Assembly: GCA_016203535.1 (NCBI GenBank)
Contig: JACQMO010000019.1
Coordinates: forward strand, 23,899-87,898
Length of the DNA stretch: 64,000 bases
Reading direction: 5' to 3'
Source: Candidatus Uhrbacteria bacterium
Lineage (GTDB): Bacteria > Patescibacteriota > Patescibacteriia > 2-12-FULL-60-25
Shown here: in pieces, positions 33,556 through 42,424 of the stretch
Layout of the letters: the number at the start of each line of letters is the position of its first letter
Position numbering within the stretch: the first letter of the stretch is position 1
Made by a program: the position numbers and the translations under genes
The notes under the pieces: generated by a model
Told to the model about the DNA's origin: nothing
Database searches by the model: none
Seen by the model: the letters and a program-made list of their open reading frames with translations, nothing else

Positions 33556-34875
33556 TCAATTTTGAGACAAAATTTCCACCCCTTCCGTCTTTCGAAACCC
33601 GATCCGATCCGGCGCTTCGCCCTCCGAGCCGAACATCGCACCGAGCATAATCGCCTCATCGCCATACCGGTCACGGACCAAATCCACGGCGTTGGAGATA
33701 GATTTTTGCCGCTCTGTTTTTGATATTCGCTCATTCGCACGAATGAGCGAATGAGACAGCGGAAGACGGTGTTGCTGCGAGGGCGGGGTGAGATTCGAAA
33801 ATGTCACGGCGAGAAAATTCACGCGCTCGCCCTGCCACATCTCGCGAAGAAGATCGCAGGCGGCGCCGACGAGTGTGAAAGAATCTTGTGCGGGTTCGGA
33901 AAGATGGAGGAAGTCGGAGACACCGTCGGAAATCGGGGTGGAAAAACCGATAGTTTTGTTCTGGAACATTCCTCTAAAACCAACTACCACCGAAACCGTT
34001 CCTGCCAAAAGTCCCTGCTGACGCATTCGCCGTCCCGCGCGCTCGGTGAGGCGCGTCAGCACGGCCATGACCTTCCCCTCGCGAGTCACGCGATCGGGAA
34101 CGCAGTATGAATGTCCGATGGATTTCGGCGGAAGTTCCTCCGCCGTCTGCACCTTCTCAAACTCCATGCCGTGCAGCTTGCACCACAGAAAAAAACCGTA
34201 TTTGCCGAACAGGCGCATGAGGTTCGCGACCGGGTATCGTTTGAGTTCGAGAAGCGTCCGGATTCCGGTGCGCTCCAGTCGGCGTCGGATACGCGGACCG
34301 ATGCCGCACACGTCTTCGAGGTCGAGCTGCGACAAAATCTCGTCGAGATTGTCTTGGTCGATCACGGTAAATCCGTTCGGTTTCTCGAAATCAGATGCGG
34401 TCTTCGCGAGAAACCGCGTTGGTGCGATGCCGATGGAACAGCGCAGCCACTCGCCAACCTCATTCGCGATCCGCCATCTCGCACGCATGAGCGCCCACGC
34501 CGCTTCGGCAGGATCGCGGTACCAGCCGGTCAAATCCAAAAACGCCTCGTCAATGGAATAGTGTTCCACGCGGTCGGTAAGTTCGTGTAGGATGGAAAAA
34601 ACGCGAGAAGTGACGGCACGATATTTTGGGGGATCATTTTGCACGAACACGGCGCTCGGGCAGATCTTCCGTGATTCAGCCATCGTCATCCCGACTTTCA
34701 TCCCAAGTTTCTTGGCCTCGATTGAGGCCGCGATGACACAGCCATGCTTATGCAAATATGCGCAAACCCCGAGCGGCTTTCCCCGCAACGTCGGATTCGC
34801 CTGCTGCTCCACCGACGCGAAGTAGGAGTTCATATCCACGTGAGCGATGAGCTTGTTGGAAACAGGAGGGAGCAT
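33556..34875 (-). CDS. dinB: Y-family DNA polymerase (DinB / Pol IV type)
   Basis: Translesion polymerase. The 439 residues open with AHVDMNSYFASVEQQANP (first catalytic Asp), contain EHYSIDEAFLDLTG near 105-118 with the Asp-Glu pair, thumb helix-hairpin-helix segments (EDVCGIGPRIRRRLERTGI) and a C-terminal little finger. It is the last gene of a lexA operon, which fits SOS control. A palindromic repeat that also occurs at 58.3 kb lies in frame near the C-terminus and encodes HSLIRANERIS. The last 60 residues extend beyond the usual Pol IV end and lack a clear beta-clamp motif. Confidence 0.92.
   Translation of the reverse strand: MLPPVSNKLIAHVDMNSYFASVEQQANPTLRGKPLGVCAYLHKHGCVIAASIEAKKLGMKVGMTMAESRKICPSAVFVQNDPPKYRAVTSRVFSILHELTDRVEHYSIDEAFLDLTGWYRDPAEAAWALMRARWRIANEVGEWLRCSIGIAPTRFLAKTASDFEKPNGFTVIDQDNLDEILSQLDLEDVCGIGPRIRRRLERTGIRTLLELKRYPVANLMRLFGKYGFFLWCKLHGMEFEKVQTAEELPPKSIGHSYCVPDRVTREGKVMAVLTRLTERAGRRMRQQGLLAGTVSVVVGFRGMFQNKTIGFSTPISDGVSDFLHLSEPAQDSFTLVGAACDLLREMWQGERVNFLAVTFSNLTPPSQQHRLPLSHSLIRANERISKTERQKSISNAVDLVRDRYGDEAIMLGAMFGSEGEAPDRIGFRKTEGVEILSQN
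33725..33756. repeat. Palindromic repeat, copy inside dinB
   Basis: A 32-base stretch identical to 58290-58321. Its core is ATTCGCTCATTCG-CA-CGAATGAGCGAAT, 13-bp perfect arms around CA, built from an eight-base unit CTCATTCG. Confidence 0.85.
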
Positions 34876-34878
34876 ATC

Positions 34879-35124
34879 TCATAGCACCGCCATGTCGTCG
34901 AGTTGCCACTTCATCGTCTCGGAGGAAAACGAGAGACGATAGGCATTGGCATCATCGGAGACCGAAAAAATATAAATCTTCTCGCGGCCGCGACGCTCCG
35001 TGTGCACAAGGTTCACTTTTTTCACTTGGTAATGCCGATTCCCCCACTTGAACGTCATGGGTTCGGTACGATCCTGTCGGAAGGCCGCCAGAACTTCAAT
35101 CGGCTCCGCAACTTTCTCGTACAT
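34879..35124 (-). CDS. DUF6504-like small protein of the SOS operon
   Basis: The ATG at 35124 (TGATATG, one base after the lexA stop) gives 81 residues. EPIEVLAAFRQDRTEPMTFKWGNRHYQVKKVNLVHTE and a final W-containing strand resemble, by eye, DUF6504-type proteins that sit beside Y-family polymerases in actinobacteria and other phyla. The alternation of short strands suggests a small beta-barrel. Position between lexA and dinB implies a role in damage tolerance, perhaps a polymerase accessory factor. The family call is from memory of the pattern and needs a profile search. Confidence 0.6.
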   Translation of the reverse strand: MYEKVAEPIEVLAAFRQDRTEPMTFKWGNRHYQVKKVNLVHTERRGREKIYIFSVSDDANAYRLSFSSETMKWQLDDMAVL

Positions 35125-35125
35125 A

Positions 35126-35737
35126 TCAGCGGAAGCTACGGATGACGGCTCGGACAACCCCTTGGATCAACGGATCGTAACAATAAATCGGTTTCATCGT
35201 GGCGTTGGCGGGTTGGAGACGGATACGGTCGCGCTCGCGATAAAACCGTTTAAGCGTGGCATAGGCATTATCGAGAAGCGCCACGACCACGTCGCCGTTT
35301 TTCGGAGACGGATTCCGTTCCACTACCACGTAATCACCGTCGAAAATTCCGTCCTCGATCATGGAGCTCCCCTTCACGCGCAGTACATAGGAATTCGCCG
35401 AGTCCGGTGCGAGGTCTACGGGGACGGCGATCGTCTCGCGCTCCTCAACCGCCTCGATCGGCTCACCGGCCGTGATCAAACCGGTCAAAGGGAGCAAAAC
35501 GCTCTTGCCCCAACGCACGGCCTTGTCCGTCGGCTCGAGGTCGCGGAAGGTCGCGCCGTTCGCCCGCAAAAATCCGCGTTCCCGGAGCGCCTGGATGTGG
35601 ACATGGACCGTGGAGGGGGAAGCCAGGTCCAGGCCCGACGCGATTTCGCGAAAGGACGGCGGGTATCCCTTCTCGTGGATGAAGGACACGATGTAGTCGA
35701 GCACGTCTTTTTGTTTGGGTGTGAGTGGAGGGGCCAT
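35126..35737 (-). CDS. lexA: SOS repressor LexA
   Basis: Transcription repressor cleaved after RecA activation. The 203 residues have the N-terminal winged helix (LTPKQKDVLDYIVSFIHEKGYPPSFREIA...LASPSTVHVHIQAL), the Ala90-Gly91 cleavage site in LITAGEPI, the nucleophile Ser125 in VKGSSMIEDGI and the general base Lys163 in ATLKRF. Upstream, a promoter has its -10 inside a GTTC-N7-GTTC direct repeat, which suggests autoregulation. It is the first gene of a three-gene operon with a DUF6504-like gene and dinB. No Shine-Dalgarno is seen. Confidence 0.95.
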   Translation of the reverse strand: MAPPLTPKQKDVLDYIVSFIHEKGYPPSFREIASGLDLASPSTVHVHIQALRERGFLRANGATFRDLEPTDKAVRWGKSVLLPLTGLITAGEPIEAVEERETIAVPVDLAPDSANSYVLRVKGSSMIEDGIFDGDYVVVERNPSPKNGDVVVALLDNAYATLKRFYRERDRIRLQPANATMKPIYCYDPLIQGVVRAVIRSFR

Positions 35738-35760
35738 ATTTATGTCCCGTTAGGGATACA

Positions 35761-35794
35761 GAACAAAAATAGAACACAAAATTCATGCCGTCAA
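35761..35794 (-). promoter_or_regulatory. lexA promoter with overlapping operator
   Basis: On the minus strand TTGACG, 17 bases, TATTTT. The -10 is covered by GTTC-TATTTTT-GTTC. The same word with one change lies upstream of recA in the opposite orientation relative to transcription. Confidence 0.68.
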
Positions 35795-35896
35795 TACCCA
35801 CTTGTCCACAGCTTCCTCTCGCAAACCCCTTGACAGGGCGACGAAAAATTGGCAGCGGTAGATAGAGAGGATTTTATTCGTAACGACATCACATCT

Positions 35897-37600
35897 ATGT
35901 CTCGCCTCGTGCATTCGTGGCGGCTGGTTTGCCGTATTCTCGTGCCGATCATCGTCGCCCTGTCACCTCTGTCCGCGCCTGTCGCGTTTACCTCTTCAGA
36001 CCTCGCGCCCATCCCTCCCTGCGCTGTCGTTCTTCCGACAGAATCAACTTCGACACAGGCGGTAGAAACAGTTTCATCTGCGCTAACAACATCCACCACC
36101 CCGGAACCTCCAACAATCCTATCCACCGCAACGACGACGCCCGTCAATATCACAACGACAGCCGTTCCGGTCTCTGCGCCGGTCGTGCCCGCTCCACCGC
36201 GCTACGATCTGCTTCGTCTGAATGAACTCATGCCGCAACCGGCAGAGGGGAAAGAATGGATCGAAATGACCTCGATCGACCCAAACACGACGGTCGAGGT
36301 CGGCGGGCTTCGGTTGCGTGATCGGACCGGCGTGATCTTCACCTTCGCTAGCGGGACGCTCGACGCCGCGCATCCGTTCGTCGTCGCAACGCTTTCGAGC
36401 TCCCGGCTGAACAACGATGGTGACGACGTTTCGCTGGTCGACCCATCGGGCGCCATTCTCGACACCTTCGCTTACCTGGATTCGGAAAAAGGAAAAACGT
36501 GGTCGCGATATCCCGACGGCATCGGCGCGTGGGCCGTGTCAGATCCGACGCCGGACGGCAAAAACCTCGCGCCGCCCATCCCGCCGGATGAACCCGAAGA
36601 ATCCGAGGGACCGATGATCCTCCCGGCGGAAACGAACGACGAAATAGAAGAGCCGGCGCCCGCCGAAGCCGAACCCACCTCGGACACGCTCGAGCTCGGC
36701 GAGAGCATCGCGCCCGCCGAGCCGGAACCGGTCGAACAAGTCCCGCAATCGACAACTGAAAAAACGCTCGCGCGACGCGCCACGACAAATGCTATTTCCA
36801 CAAAGAAAAACGCGACGAAAAAAATAACGACGACGCGAAAACTCGCTTCGGCGTCAGTATCGCCACTAACAATCACCTTCGATATGATCAATGAAGATTC
36901 AAACCGCGGCATCCGCGTCCGCCTGAACGGTGTCGTCCGATCGCCGCCAGGACTTCTCACCGGACACGCATTTATCCTGAACGCGCCGGACGGACGAGGG
37001 CTCCTCGTGCGCGTTCCGACATCACGAAAACTTCCGGAGTTCGGCCGGAGGATGAGCATCACTGGTTCGCTTGTTTTCCAGGATTCAGGAATCCCGTACC
37101 TCAAACTCGGGGCAAAAGATGCGTGGGAGGTTGAGGCCGGAGAGGCGGGACCGGTCGTCCCGCGGACGGTCGACCTCACGATGCCCGCTGCCGAGGACGC
37201 GTGGAGCGTCGTCGCGGTGACAGGAACCGTCCGGAGTGTGCGCGGCCAGACCGTCACGCTCGAATATGCCTACGGCGATCTCGATATCGTCATAAAACCG
37301 GTGGCGAACTATCGGGCGGCCCGGCTTACCGCGGGCGACACGCTCACGGTCGTCGGATTTCTCGATATGACGCGGGAGTCGCCGCGCATTCTGCCGCGAC
37401 GCGCCGACGATATCGCGATCATCGCACACGCGACGCCGAAAAAACAACCGGGCGCGATGTCTCCCCTTCCCGGATGGACGCCGCTCGGCGCGGCCGGACT
37501 CGCGATCGCGGGAAACGAGGGCGTGAAAAGCTATCGCGAACGGCGAAAAAAACGCGCGCTTGAAAAAAACATCAAAACGGATCTTAATACGATGATATGA
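35897..37600 (+). CDS. Secreted protein with lamin-tail domain and OB-fold
   Basis: Exported protein of a type common in CPR genomes; function unknown. The ATG at 35897 is chosen because MSRLVHSWRLVCRILVPIIVALSPLSA is a clear signal peptide; the track's earlier start only adds a polar leader. The 567 residues have a Thr/Ser/Pro-rich stretch, a lamin-tail domain (LLRLNELMPQPAEGKEWIEM...LDTFAYLDSEKG, about residues 95-215), a long acidic/Pro-rich linker, then two OB-like beta domains (VRLNGVVRSPPG..., VAVTGTVRSVRGQTVTL). Ends near a weak hydrophobic segment and a basic tail, possibly a membrane anchor. Overlaps the next gene by four bases. Confidence 0.72.
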   Translation: MSRLVHSWRLVCRILVPIIVALSPLSAPVAFTSSDLAPIPPCAVVLPTESTSTQAVETVSSALTTSTTPEPPTILSTATTTPVNITTTAVPVSAPVVPAPPRYDLLRLNELMPQPAEGKEWIEMTSIDPNTTVEVGGLRLRDRTGVIFTFASGTLDAAHPFVVATLSSSRLNNDGDDVSLVDPSGAILDTFAYLDSEKGKTWSRYPDGIGAWAVSDPTPDGKNLAPPIPPDEPEESEGPMILPAETNDEIEEPAPAEAEPTSDTLELGESIAPAEPEPVEQVPQSTTEKTLARRATTNAISTKKNATKKITTTRKLASASVSPLTITFDMINEDSNRGIRVRLNGVVRSPPGLLTGHAFILNAPDGRGLLVRVPTSRKLPEFGRRMSITGSLVFQDSGIPYLKLGAKDAWEVEAGEAGPVVPRTVDLTMPAAEDAWSVVAVTGTVRSVRGQTVTLEYAYGDLDIVIKPVANYRAARLTAGDTLTVVGFLDMTRESPRILPRRADDIAIIAHATPKKQPGAMSPLPGWTPLGAAGLAIAGNEGVKSYRERRKKRALEKNIKTDLNTMI

Positions 37601-38118
37601 AGAGCGTCCTACGAACCGCCGTACTCCTTTCCGGTTTAAGCGCATTTGGAGCCGGATGCCTTTCCATGCCGACGACGGGCCAACGAGCCCCGTTACAACC
37701 GACGGAAAATAAGAAAACTCTCCTCGGAAATGAACGGAATTCGTATTGCACCGCGGAACCGGAAGAAAACGAGATCGGCGCGATGGTCTATCCGATCTCG
37801 CCGGCCTATTGGAACATGCCGCACCTCGGACAAATTTTTACGGCGCTCGACTGCAATAATCGAGAACGGGCGATGAACGTTCCGGGAATGAGGGACGGGA
37901 CGTACGTCTCGGGGATTTCCCTCTCCTGGGGAGATGGCGCGCCCACCTCCGAAATGGCGGCGCTCCTCAAAAAACTTGGTTTCACGGAAACGAAATCCGG
38001 CCTCTGGCAGAAGGACGATCCGATTTCGCTGGATGGTCTCGACCAACTTCGCGCGCTCCTACGTGACCCTGAAAAAAACGGCGGCCTGGAATCCGAAGAC
38101 TGCCTGAACTGCGGATAA
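37597..38118 (+). CDS. Lipoprotein of unknown function
   Basis: Not recognised. The ATGA overlap with the previous gene shows translational coupling. The 173 residues begin with a lipoprotein signal (LRTAVLLSGLSAFGAGC, Cys21 in the lipobox), followed by a soluble domain with two Cys near the end (EDCLNCG) that could form a disulfide or bind metal. Middle part contains a DGTYVSGISLSWGDGAPTSEMAALLKKLGFTETKSGLW segment. Probably acts at the outer face of the membrane together with the lamin-tail protein. An excellent bidirectional terminator follows. Confidence 0.65.
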   Translation: MKSVLRTAVLLSGLSAFGAGCLSMPTTGQRAPLQPTENKKTLLGNERNSYCTAEPEENEIGAMVYPISPAYWNMPHLGQIFTALDCNNRERAMNVPGMRDGTYVSGISLSWGDGAPTSEMAALLKKLGFTETKSGLWQKDDPISLDGLDQLRALLRDPEKNGGLESEDCLNCG

Positions 38119-38135
38119 AAACGTTTTCGTCGGTC

Positions 38136-38171
38136 AAAAAGAAACAGACCCTACTAGGTCTGTTTCTTTTT
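38136..38171. terminator. Bidirectional terminator
   Basis: AAAAAGAAACAGACC and GGTCTGTTTCTTTTT form a 15-bp perfect stem with a six-base loop. It serves the rightward lipoprotein gene and the leftward tRNA-Gly. Confidence 0.85.
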
Positions 38172-38245
38172 GGAGCGGGTAGGGGGAGTCGAACCCCCAT
38201 CTCCACCTTGGCAAGGTGGCATAATAGCCGCTATACGATACCCGC
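38171..38245 (-). tRNA. tRNA-Gly (anticodon GCC)
   Basis: On the minus strand GCGGGTA pairs with TACCCGC, the anticodon arm is CCACC-TTGCCAA-GGTGG, and the T-arm is GGGGG-TTCGACT-CCCCC. CCA is encoded. Confidence 0.95.
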
Positions 38246-38303
38246 ACGCACGCTCCTCGAGCGACGTGAGACTATCAAGGAAAAACCGCCTTCGCAAGTC
38301 TCG

Positions 38304-40031
38304 TCACCAACTTCCCCCGCCGCCGCCTCCGCCGCCTCCTCCGGAGCCGCCGCCGGAAAATCCGGATCCTCCGGAACCGGACGACGACGGCGCGGCATAC
38401 GCGCTCGACGTAGCATCCGAGTGGAGATGCCCGAGCTCCGAAGCGAACGCCGCGGCGCCCATGCTCGAGAGCGCCCCTTCCGCCCAGTCCGGCGGCGGGA
38501 CGTGGAGCGACGCGAATTGCTCCGCCCATTTCTTCTCCACGCCGAACACGATCGCGTATGGCAGGAGCGCCTGAAACTCCTCGGGCGTTCGTTCCGGCGC
38601 GTTATGAAAATCCATCCGGTCCTTTTCCGTGACCGACAAAAACCACTTAAACCCCTTGATGGCCGCGAGGAGCTTCGCCCCTTTTTGATTCCGCCGCGGC
38701 ATGAACCAGCCGAACACGGCGACAATGAGTCCCGTTAAAAATGCGCTCAATGCCCCGACGCCCGTCGAGCTGAAGAAAAAGAGGATCCCCCAAATCAAAA
38801 GAACCCCGATGATGATATACGTCGTCCGCGTCTGATTCGGTTTCGCGTCGAAAATATCAAGACGGTCTACCGATTTCTGGACGTTCGTCTTGAACGCCGC
38901 GACGGCTTCATAAAACTTTTCACGCTTCAACTGCGACATCGTCTGTTCGTCTCCACCTTTGAACAGGCCGCGGAGGATGAACAGCTCATACGGTTCGAGT
39001 TCCTTGTCCGCGTCTTTGTGCTTTACGAACGTGAACGTTTGTTTCGAACCGAAAAGGCCCGCGACCTCCCCGAAGCGGATGTTGAGATATCCGCGCCGCG
39101 CGAGATCTATGATCGTCGCCGTGACGGTGCGCGGCGGCACCTCGCCGTCCGTCATCGCCGCTCCGACCATGGCCGGCGTAAGTTTCTCCGGCGGTTCGTA
39201 CTCCGGAATGATCGCGCCGAGTTCCGGATCGCGTCCGCGCGTCCGCCATCGCCAATACATGACGCCGAACGCGATCAACGGAACAAGAAGAATCCCGTTG
39301 TCCCTGAACAGCTCCCACGTCCGATCCAGAAACGTGGGTTCCGCGATGACGCCTTTGGGGAATCCGATAACGACCGTGAGTCCTTCGCTCGGATCAAGGA
39401 CGCGCGTCGTCGAAAAGACAAGTTCATCCGCTTCCGTTTCGACGGAACAGGCCTGTTCGATTGAGCCGTAGATCCCCGTAAAGCAGGTCGTTTTCACCGA
39501 CGCGGGGTTCAGCCCCTCCGGAAGCGCAAGCCGAAAGGAGGCCTGCTCGATCGGAACCTGCCAGCCGTTCCCCGTCACGTTCCAATACAGTTCGTCTTGA
39601 TCCGGAAAAAAATTCAGGGCGCGGTTCGTTCGATATCCGATGGCGTACACGTGCGCTCCGGTCATCGTGACGTCCGGATCGCCGATTTTCAGATTCAGGA
39701 CGCCGTCGGAGGTGGATTCATCGTATTCCTCCTCCTTGCCATTACGCTCGACGGTTGTAACAGCGAGCCGCAATTTGTACGTTGCGCCTCGACGGTCATA
39801 GCTCACGGGGATGTACCGGTAGATCCCATGGCGTTCGTTCCCACCGAAATCATACGCGATCCATTCCGAGAACGTCGCCGTCCGGTCGGAGGATACGGTC
39901 GCGGTGACGTGAAATCCCGTTATCCGTTCGGGAAGATACGCTGCTTCTTCCTCCTGTGCGGAGACGGGCGGAGCACCCCCGAGGAGGATGACGCCGACCA
40001 CAGACAGACCGGCGAGCAGGCGGCGCATCAT
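38304..40031 (-). CDS. DUF2207 membrane protein with glycine-rich tail
   Basis: Predicted membrane protein of the DUF2207 family, function unknown. The ATG at 40031 opens on a signal peptide (MMRRLLAGLSVVGVILLGGAPPVSA). The outer domain shows DRTATFSEWIAYDFGGNERHGIYRYIP and FPDQDELYWNVTGNGW, family hallmarks, up to about residue 235. Membrane helices follow (near 240-260 and a pair near 410-450), a cytoplasmic domain, and a C-terminus of Ser and Gly (GSGGSGFSGGGSGG, then poly-Gly) typical of this family. 575 residues. A TACCAT box ten bases before the ATG and the absence of a ribosome site suggest a near-leaderless mRNA. Confidence 0.85.
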   Translation of the reverse strand: MMRRLLAGLSVVGVILLGGAPPVSAQEEEAAYLPERITGFHVTATVSSDRTATFSEWIAYDFGGNERHGIYRYIPVSYDRRGATYKLRLAVTTVERNGKEEEYDESTSDGVLNLKIGDPDVTMTGAHVYAIGYRTNRALNFFPDQDELYWNVTGNGWQVPIEQASFRLALPEGLNPASVKTTCFTGIYGSIEQACSVETEADELVFSTTRVLDPSEGLTVVIGFPKGVIAEPTFLDRTWELFRDNGILLVPLIAFGVMYWRWRTRGRDPELGAIIPEYEPPEKLTPAMVGAAMTDGEVPPRTVTATIIDLARRGYLNIRFGEVAGLFGSKQTFTFVKHKDADKELEPYELFILRGLFKGGDEQTMSQLKREKFYEAVAAFKTNVQKSVDRLDIFDAKPNQTRTTYIIIGVLLIWGILFFFSSTGVGALSAFLTGLIVAVFGWFMPRRNQKGAKLLAAIKGFKWFLSVTEKDRMDFHNAPERTPEEFQALLPYAIVFGVEKKWAEQFASLHVPPPDWAEGALSSMGAAAFASELGHLHSDATSSAYAAPSSSGSGGSGFSGGGSGGGGGGGGGGSW

Positions 40032-40092
40032 ATTGGTGAAAATGGTAGAATAGACGGCGGAAACGCGCCAATCGAACCCGTTTCCGATTCCC

Positions 40093-41865
40093 ATGAAAAC
40101 TTCGGCAAAAACCTCAAGCGAACTGGCAAAAATTTTCTTTGAAATCGCCTATTACGACGAGATGCAGAGCGTCCCGTTCAAGCCGCGCGCGTACCAGCTC
40201 GCCTCCGAATCCATGGCCGCGCTCGGGAATGACGTGGAAGCTGCGTGGCGGAAGGGCGGGATCAGGGCGCTCAAGGAGCTGCCGGGCGTGGGACAGTCTA
40301 TCGCGGAAAAAATCGACGAGTATTTCCGTACCGGAAAGGTGAAGGCCCATGCGGACATGAAAAAGAAATTCCCGGTGGACATTTGGTCGCTGTCGAGAAT
40401 CGAAGGGCTGGGGCCGAAACACATCCATGACCTCTACACGGTTCTCAAGGTCAAAGACCTCGGCGGATTAAAAAAGGCGCTGGCTTCTCACAAAGTCCGG
40501 ACGATTCCCCGATGGGGAGAGAAAAGCGAAGAGAAGCTCGCGCGAGAGCTCGGCCTCATGGAACGCGCGAGCGGTCGGCATTTGCTCGGTGTTATTTTGC
40601 CTGTGGCGGATGACATCGTGACCAAACTTTCTAAAATCAAGGGCGTAAAGCATTGCGTCTATGCCGGATCGCTCCGGCGCAAGCAGGAAACGATCGGCGA
40701 CATCGACCTCATCGCCACGACAAGCGATCCGGAACGCGTGATGGATGCCTTCGTCTCGCTTCCCATGGTCGAGACGGTGCAGGAACGCGGGAAAACTCGC
40801 TCGTCCGTGCGGCTCACGATGGGCATCGACGCGGATCTGCGCGTCGTCCCCGACGCCGTGTATGGCGCGACGCTCCAGTATTTCACGGGGGACAAGCGGC
40901 ATAACGTCCTCCTTCGCGAATACGCATTGAGCAAACATTTTACCCTCAATGAATACGGGCTCTTTCGCCTCAAAAAGGGACGCGATGGACACAAAAGCGG
41001 AGCATTGGTCGTGTGCAAAACCGAAGAGGAAATTTATCGGAAGCTCGGCATGGACACGCCGCCGCCGGAACTCCGCGTGGGCGGCGACGAGCTCGATGCC
41101 GCGCGCGAGCATCGCCTGCCAAAGATCGTCCCGTATGGATCGGTGAGAGGCGACCTTCAAGTGCAGACGAACTGGACCGATGGCTCTGCGACGATCGAAA
41201 AAATGGCCGTCGCCGCGAAGAATGCGGGGCTTTCCTACATGGCGGTGACGGATCATACGAAGGCACTCGCGTTTGTCGGCGGGCTGGATGATGCGAAGGT
41301 CGCCAAGCAAGGAAAAGAGATTGACCGACTGAACAAAAAACTTCGCGGCTTCCTTATCCTCAAGGGAACGGAGTGCGATATTTTGAAAGATGGCTCGCTC
41401 GACCTTTCGGACAAAACGCTCGCGACGCTCGACTGGGTCGGCATATCCGTGCACTCACACTTCAATCTGCCGCGCGCCGAACAGACAAGGCGCGTGATCC
41501 AAGCGATATCGAATCCCAACGTAGACTGCCTGTTCCATCCCACCTGCCGGCTCATCGGAAAACGTGAAGGAATCGACCTCGACATGGACGAGATCGTCGC
41601 CGCGGCAAAGAAATACCGGGTCGCGCTGGAAATCGACGCGCACCCGGACCGCACCGATCTGCGCGACCTGCACGTCCGCATGACGGTGAAGGCAGGGGTC
41701 AAACTCGTCATCGACACCGATGCCCACGCCCCCGACCACTTCCGTTTCATTCCGCTCGGCGAAGCCGTCGCCCGGCGGGGGTGGGCGACGAAAAACGACA
41801 TTTTGAATACGAAAACCGCGAGCGCACTCCTGGCGTATCTCGACAAGAAACGAAAACGCGCCTAG
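40093..41865 (+). CDS. polX: DNA polymerase X family protein with PHP domain
   Basis: PolX-type repair polymerase with 3'-5' exonuclease or AP-endonuclease potential in the PHP domain. The 590 residues have N-terminal helix-hairpin-helix segments (LKELPGVGQSIAEKI; RIEGLGPKHIHDLY), the nucleotidyl transferase site GSLRRKQETIGDIDLI near residue 200 and DADLRVV, then the PHP domain from about 345: GDLQVQTNWTDG, AVTDHTKA, HSHFN, HPTCRL and DTDAHAPDHF. The first PHP motif has Gln where many PHP proteins have His, at two positions; see findings. Divergent from the DUF2207 gene; tRNA-Leu follows 15 bases on. Confidence 0.9.
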   Translation: MKTSAKTSSELAKIFFEIAYYDEMQSVPFKPRAYQLASESMAALGNDVEAAWRKGGIRALKELPGVGQSIAEKIDEYFRTGKVKAHADMKKKFPVDIWSLSRIEGLGPKHIHDLYTVLKVKDLGGLKKALASHKVRTIPRWGEKSEEKLARELGLMERASGRHLLGVILPVADDIVTKLSKIKGVKHCVYAGSLRRKQETIGDIDLIATTSDPERVMDAFVSLPMVETVQERGKTRSSVRLTMGIDADLRVVPDAVYGATLQYFTGDKRHNVLLREYALSKHFTLNEYGLFRLKKGRDGHKSGALVVCKTEEEIYRKLGMDTPPPELRVGGDELDAAREHRLPKIVPYGSVRGDLQVQTNWTDGSATIEKMAVAAKNAGLSYMAVTDHTKALAFVGGLDDAKVAKQGKEIDRLNKKLRGFLILKGTECDILKDGSLDLSDKTLATLDWVGISVHSHFNLPRAEQTRRVIQAISNPNVDCLFHPTCRLIGKREGIDLDMDEIVAAAKKYRVALEIDAHPDRTDLRDLHVRMTVKAGVKLVIDTDAHAPDHFRFIPLGEAVARRGWATKNDILNTKTASALLAYLDKKRKRA

Positions 41866-41880
41866 GATTGCGCGGCCCAA

Positions 41881-41966
41881 GCCCGGGTGGCGGAATGGTA
41901 TACGCAGGGGACTTAAAATCCCCGGTTCGAAAGGACATGTGGGTTCGATCCCCACCCCGGGCACCA
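41881..41966 (+). tRNA. tRNA-Leu (anticodon TAA)
   Basis: GCCCGGG pairs with CCCGGGC, anticodon arm GGGGA-CTTAAAA-TCCCC, long variable arm GGTTCGAAAGGACATGT, T-arm GTGGG-TTCGATC-CCCAC, ACCA encoded. Confidence 0.95.
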
Positions 41967-41972
41967 GAAAAA

Positions 41973-41999
41973 AACAACGCGCGCTGCGTTGTTTTTTGT
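41973..41999 (+). terminator. Terminator of tRNA-Leu
   Basis: AACAACGC and GCGTTGTT pair, followed by TTTTGTTTT. Confidence 0.8.
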
Positions 42000-42015
42000 T
42001 TTCCCTGCATGCGCG

Positions 42016-42021
42016 TATACT
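42016..42021 (+). promoter_or_regulatory. -10 box of the DoxX gene, leaderless arrangement
   Basis: TATACT lies eight bases before the ATG at 42030. No good -35 and no Shine-Dalgarno are seen. Confidence 0.45.
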
Positions 42022-42029
42022 AAGCCGAT

Positions 42030-42422
42030 ATGAACATCAAACACGTCATGTGGGTTCTTCGTGTCGCGGTTGCCGGAGAATTCATCGGTCACGGAATGTT
42101 CGCGCTCCAGGGAAAGGCCTCCTGGTTCGTGTACTTCCAAGCCGTCGGAATCACCGGCGATGATACGATCCGCACCCTCCTCCTGCTCGTGGGCGTTCTG
42201 GATCTTGCGCTTGCGCTGCTCCTGCTCATCAAGCCGATCCCGCTCGCCATCGTTTGGATGACGTTCTGGGGGTTCTGGACCGCGCTCATCCGCTGGCCGA
42301 TCGGACCTGATCCGGTCTGGGATTTCGTCGAGAGGTCTGCCAACTGGGGCGCGCCGCTTGCGTTGCTTCTGCTTCTCGGTTGGCCGAAAACGGCGCGCGA
42401 GTGGCTCTGGGGCAAAAAATAG
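42030..42422 (+). CDS. DoxX-like membrane protein
   Basis: Small four-helix membrane protein of the DoxX/SURF4-like type; relatives take part in redox or sulfur-oxidation chemistry, but most are uncharacterised. The 130 residues have RVAVAGEFIGHGMFAL near the start, then helices around TIRTLLLLVGVLDLALALLLLI, PLAIVWMTFWGFWTALIRW and WGAPLALLLLLGW. It stops two bases before the type II NADH dehydrogenase gene, and the pair probably forms a redox unit in the membrane. Start chosen from the -10 box eight bases before it. Confidence 0.7.
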   Translation: MNIKHVMWVLRVAVAGEFIGHGMFALQGKASWFVYFQAVGITGDDTIRTLLLLVGVLDLALALLLLIKPIPLAIVWMTFWGFWTALIRWPIGPDPVWDFVERSANWGAPLALLLLLGWPKTAREWLWGKK

Positions 42423-42424
42423 CC

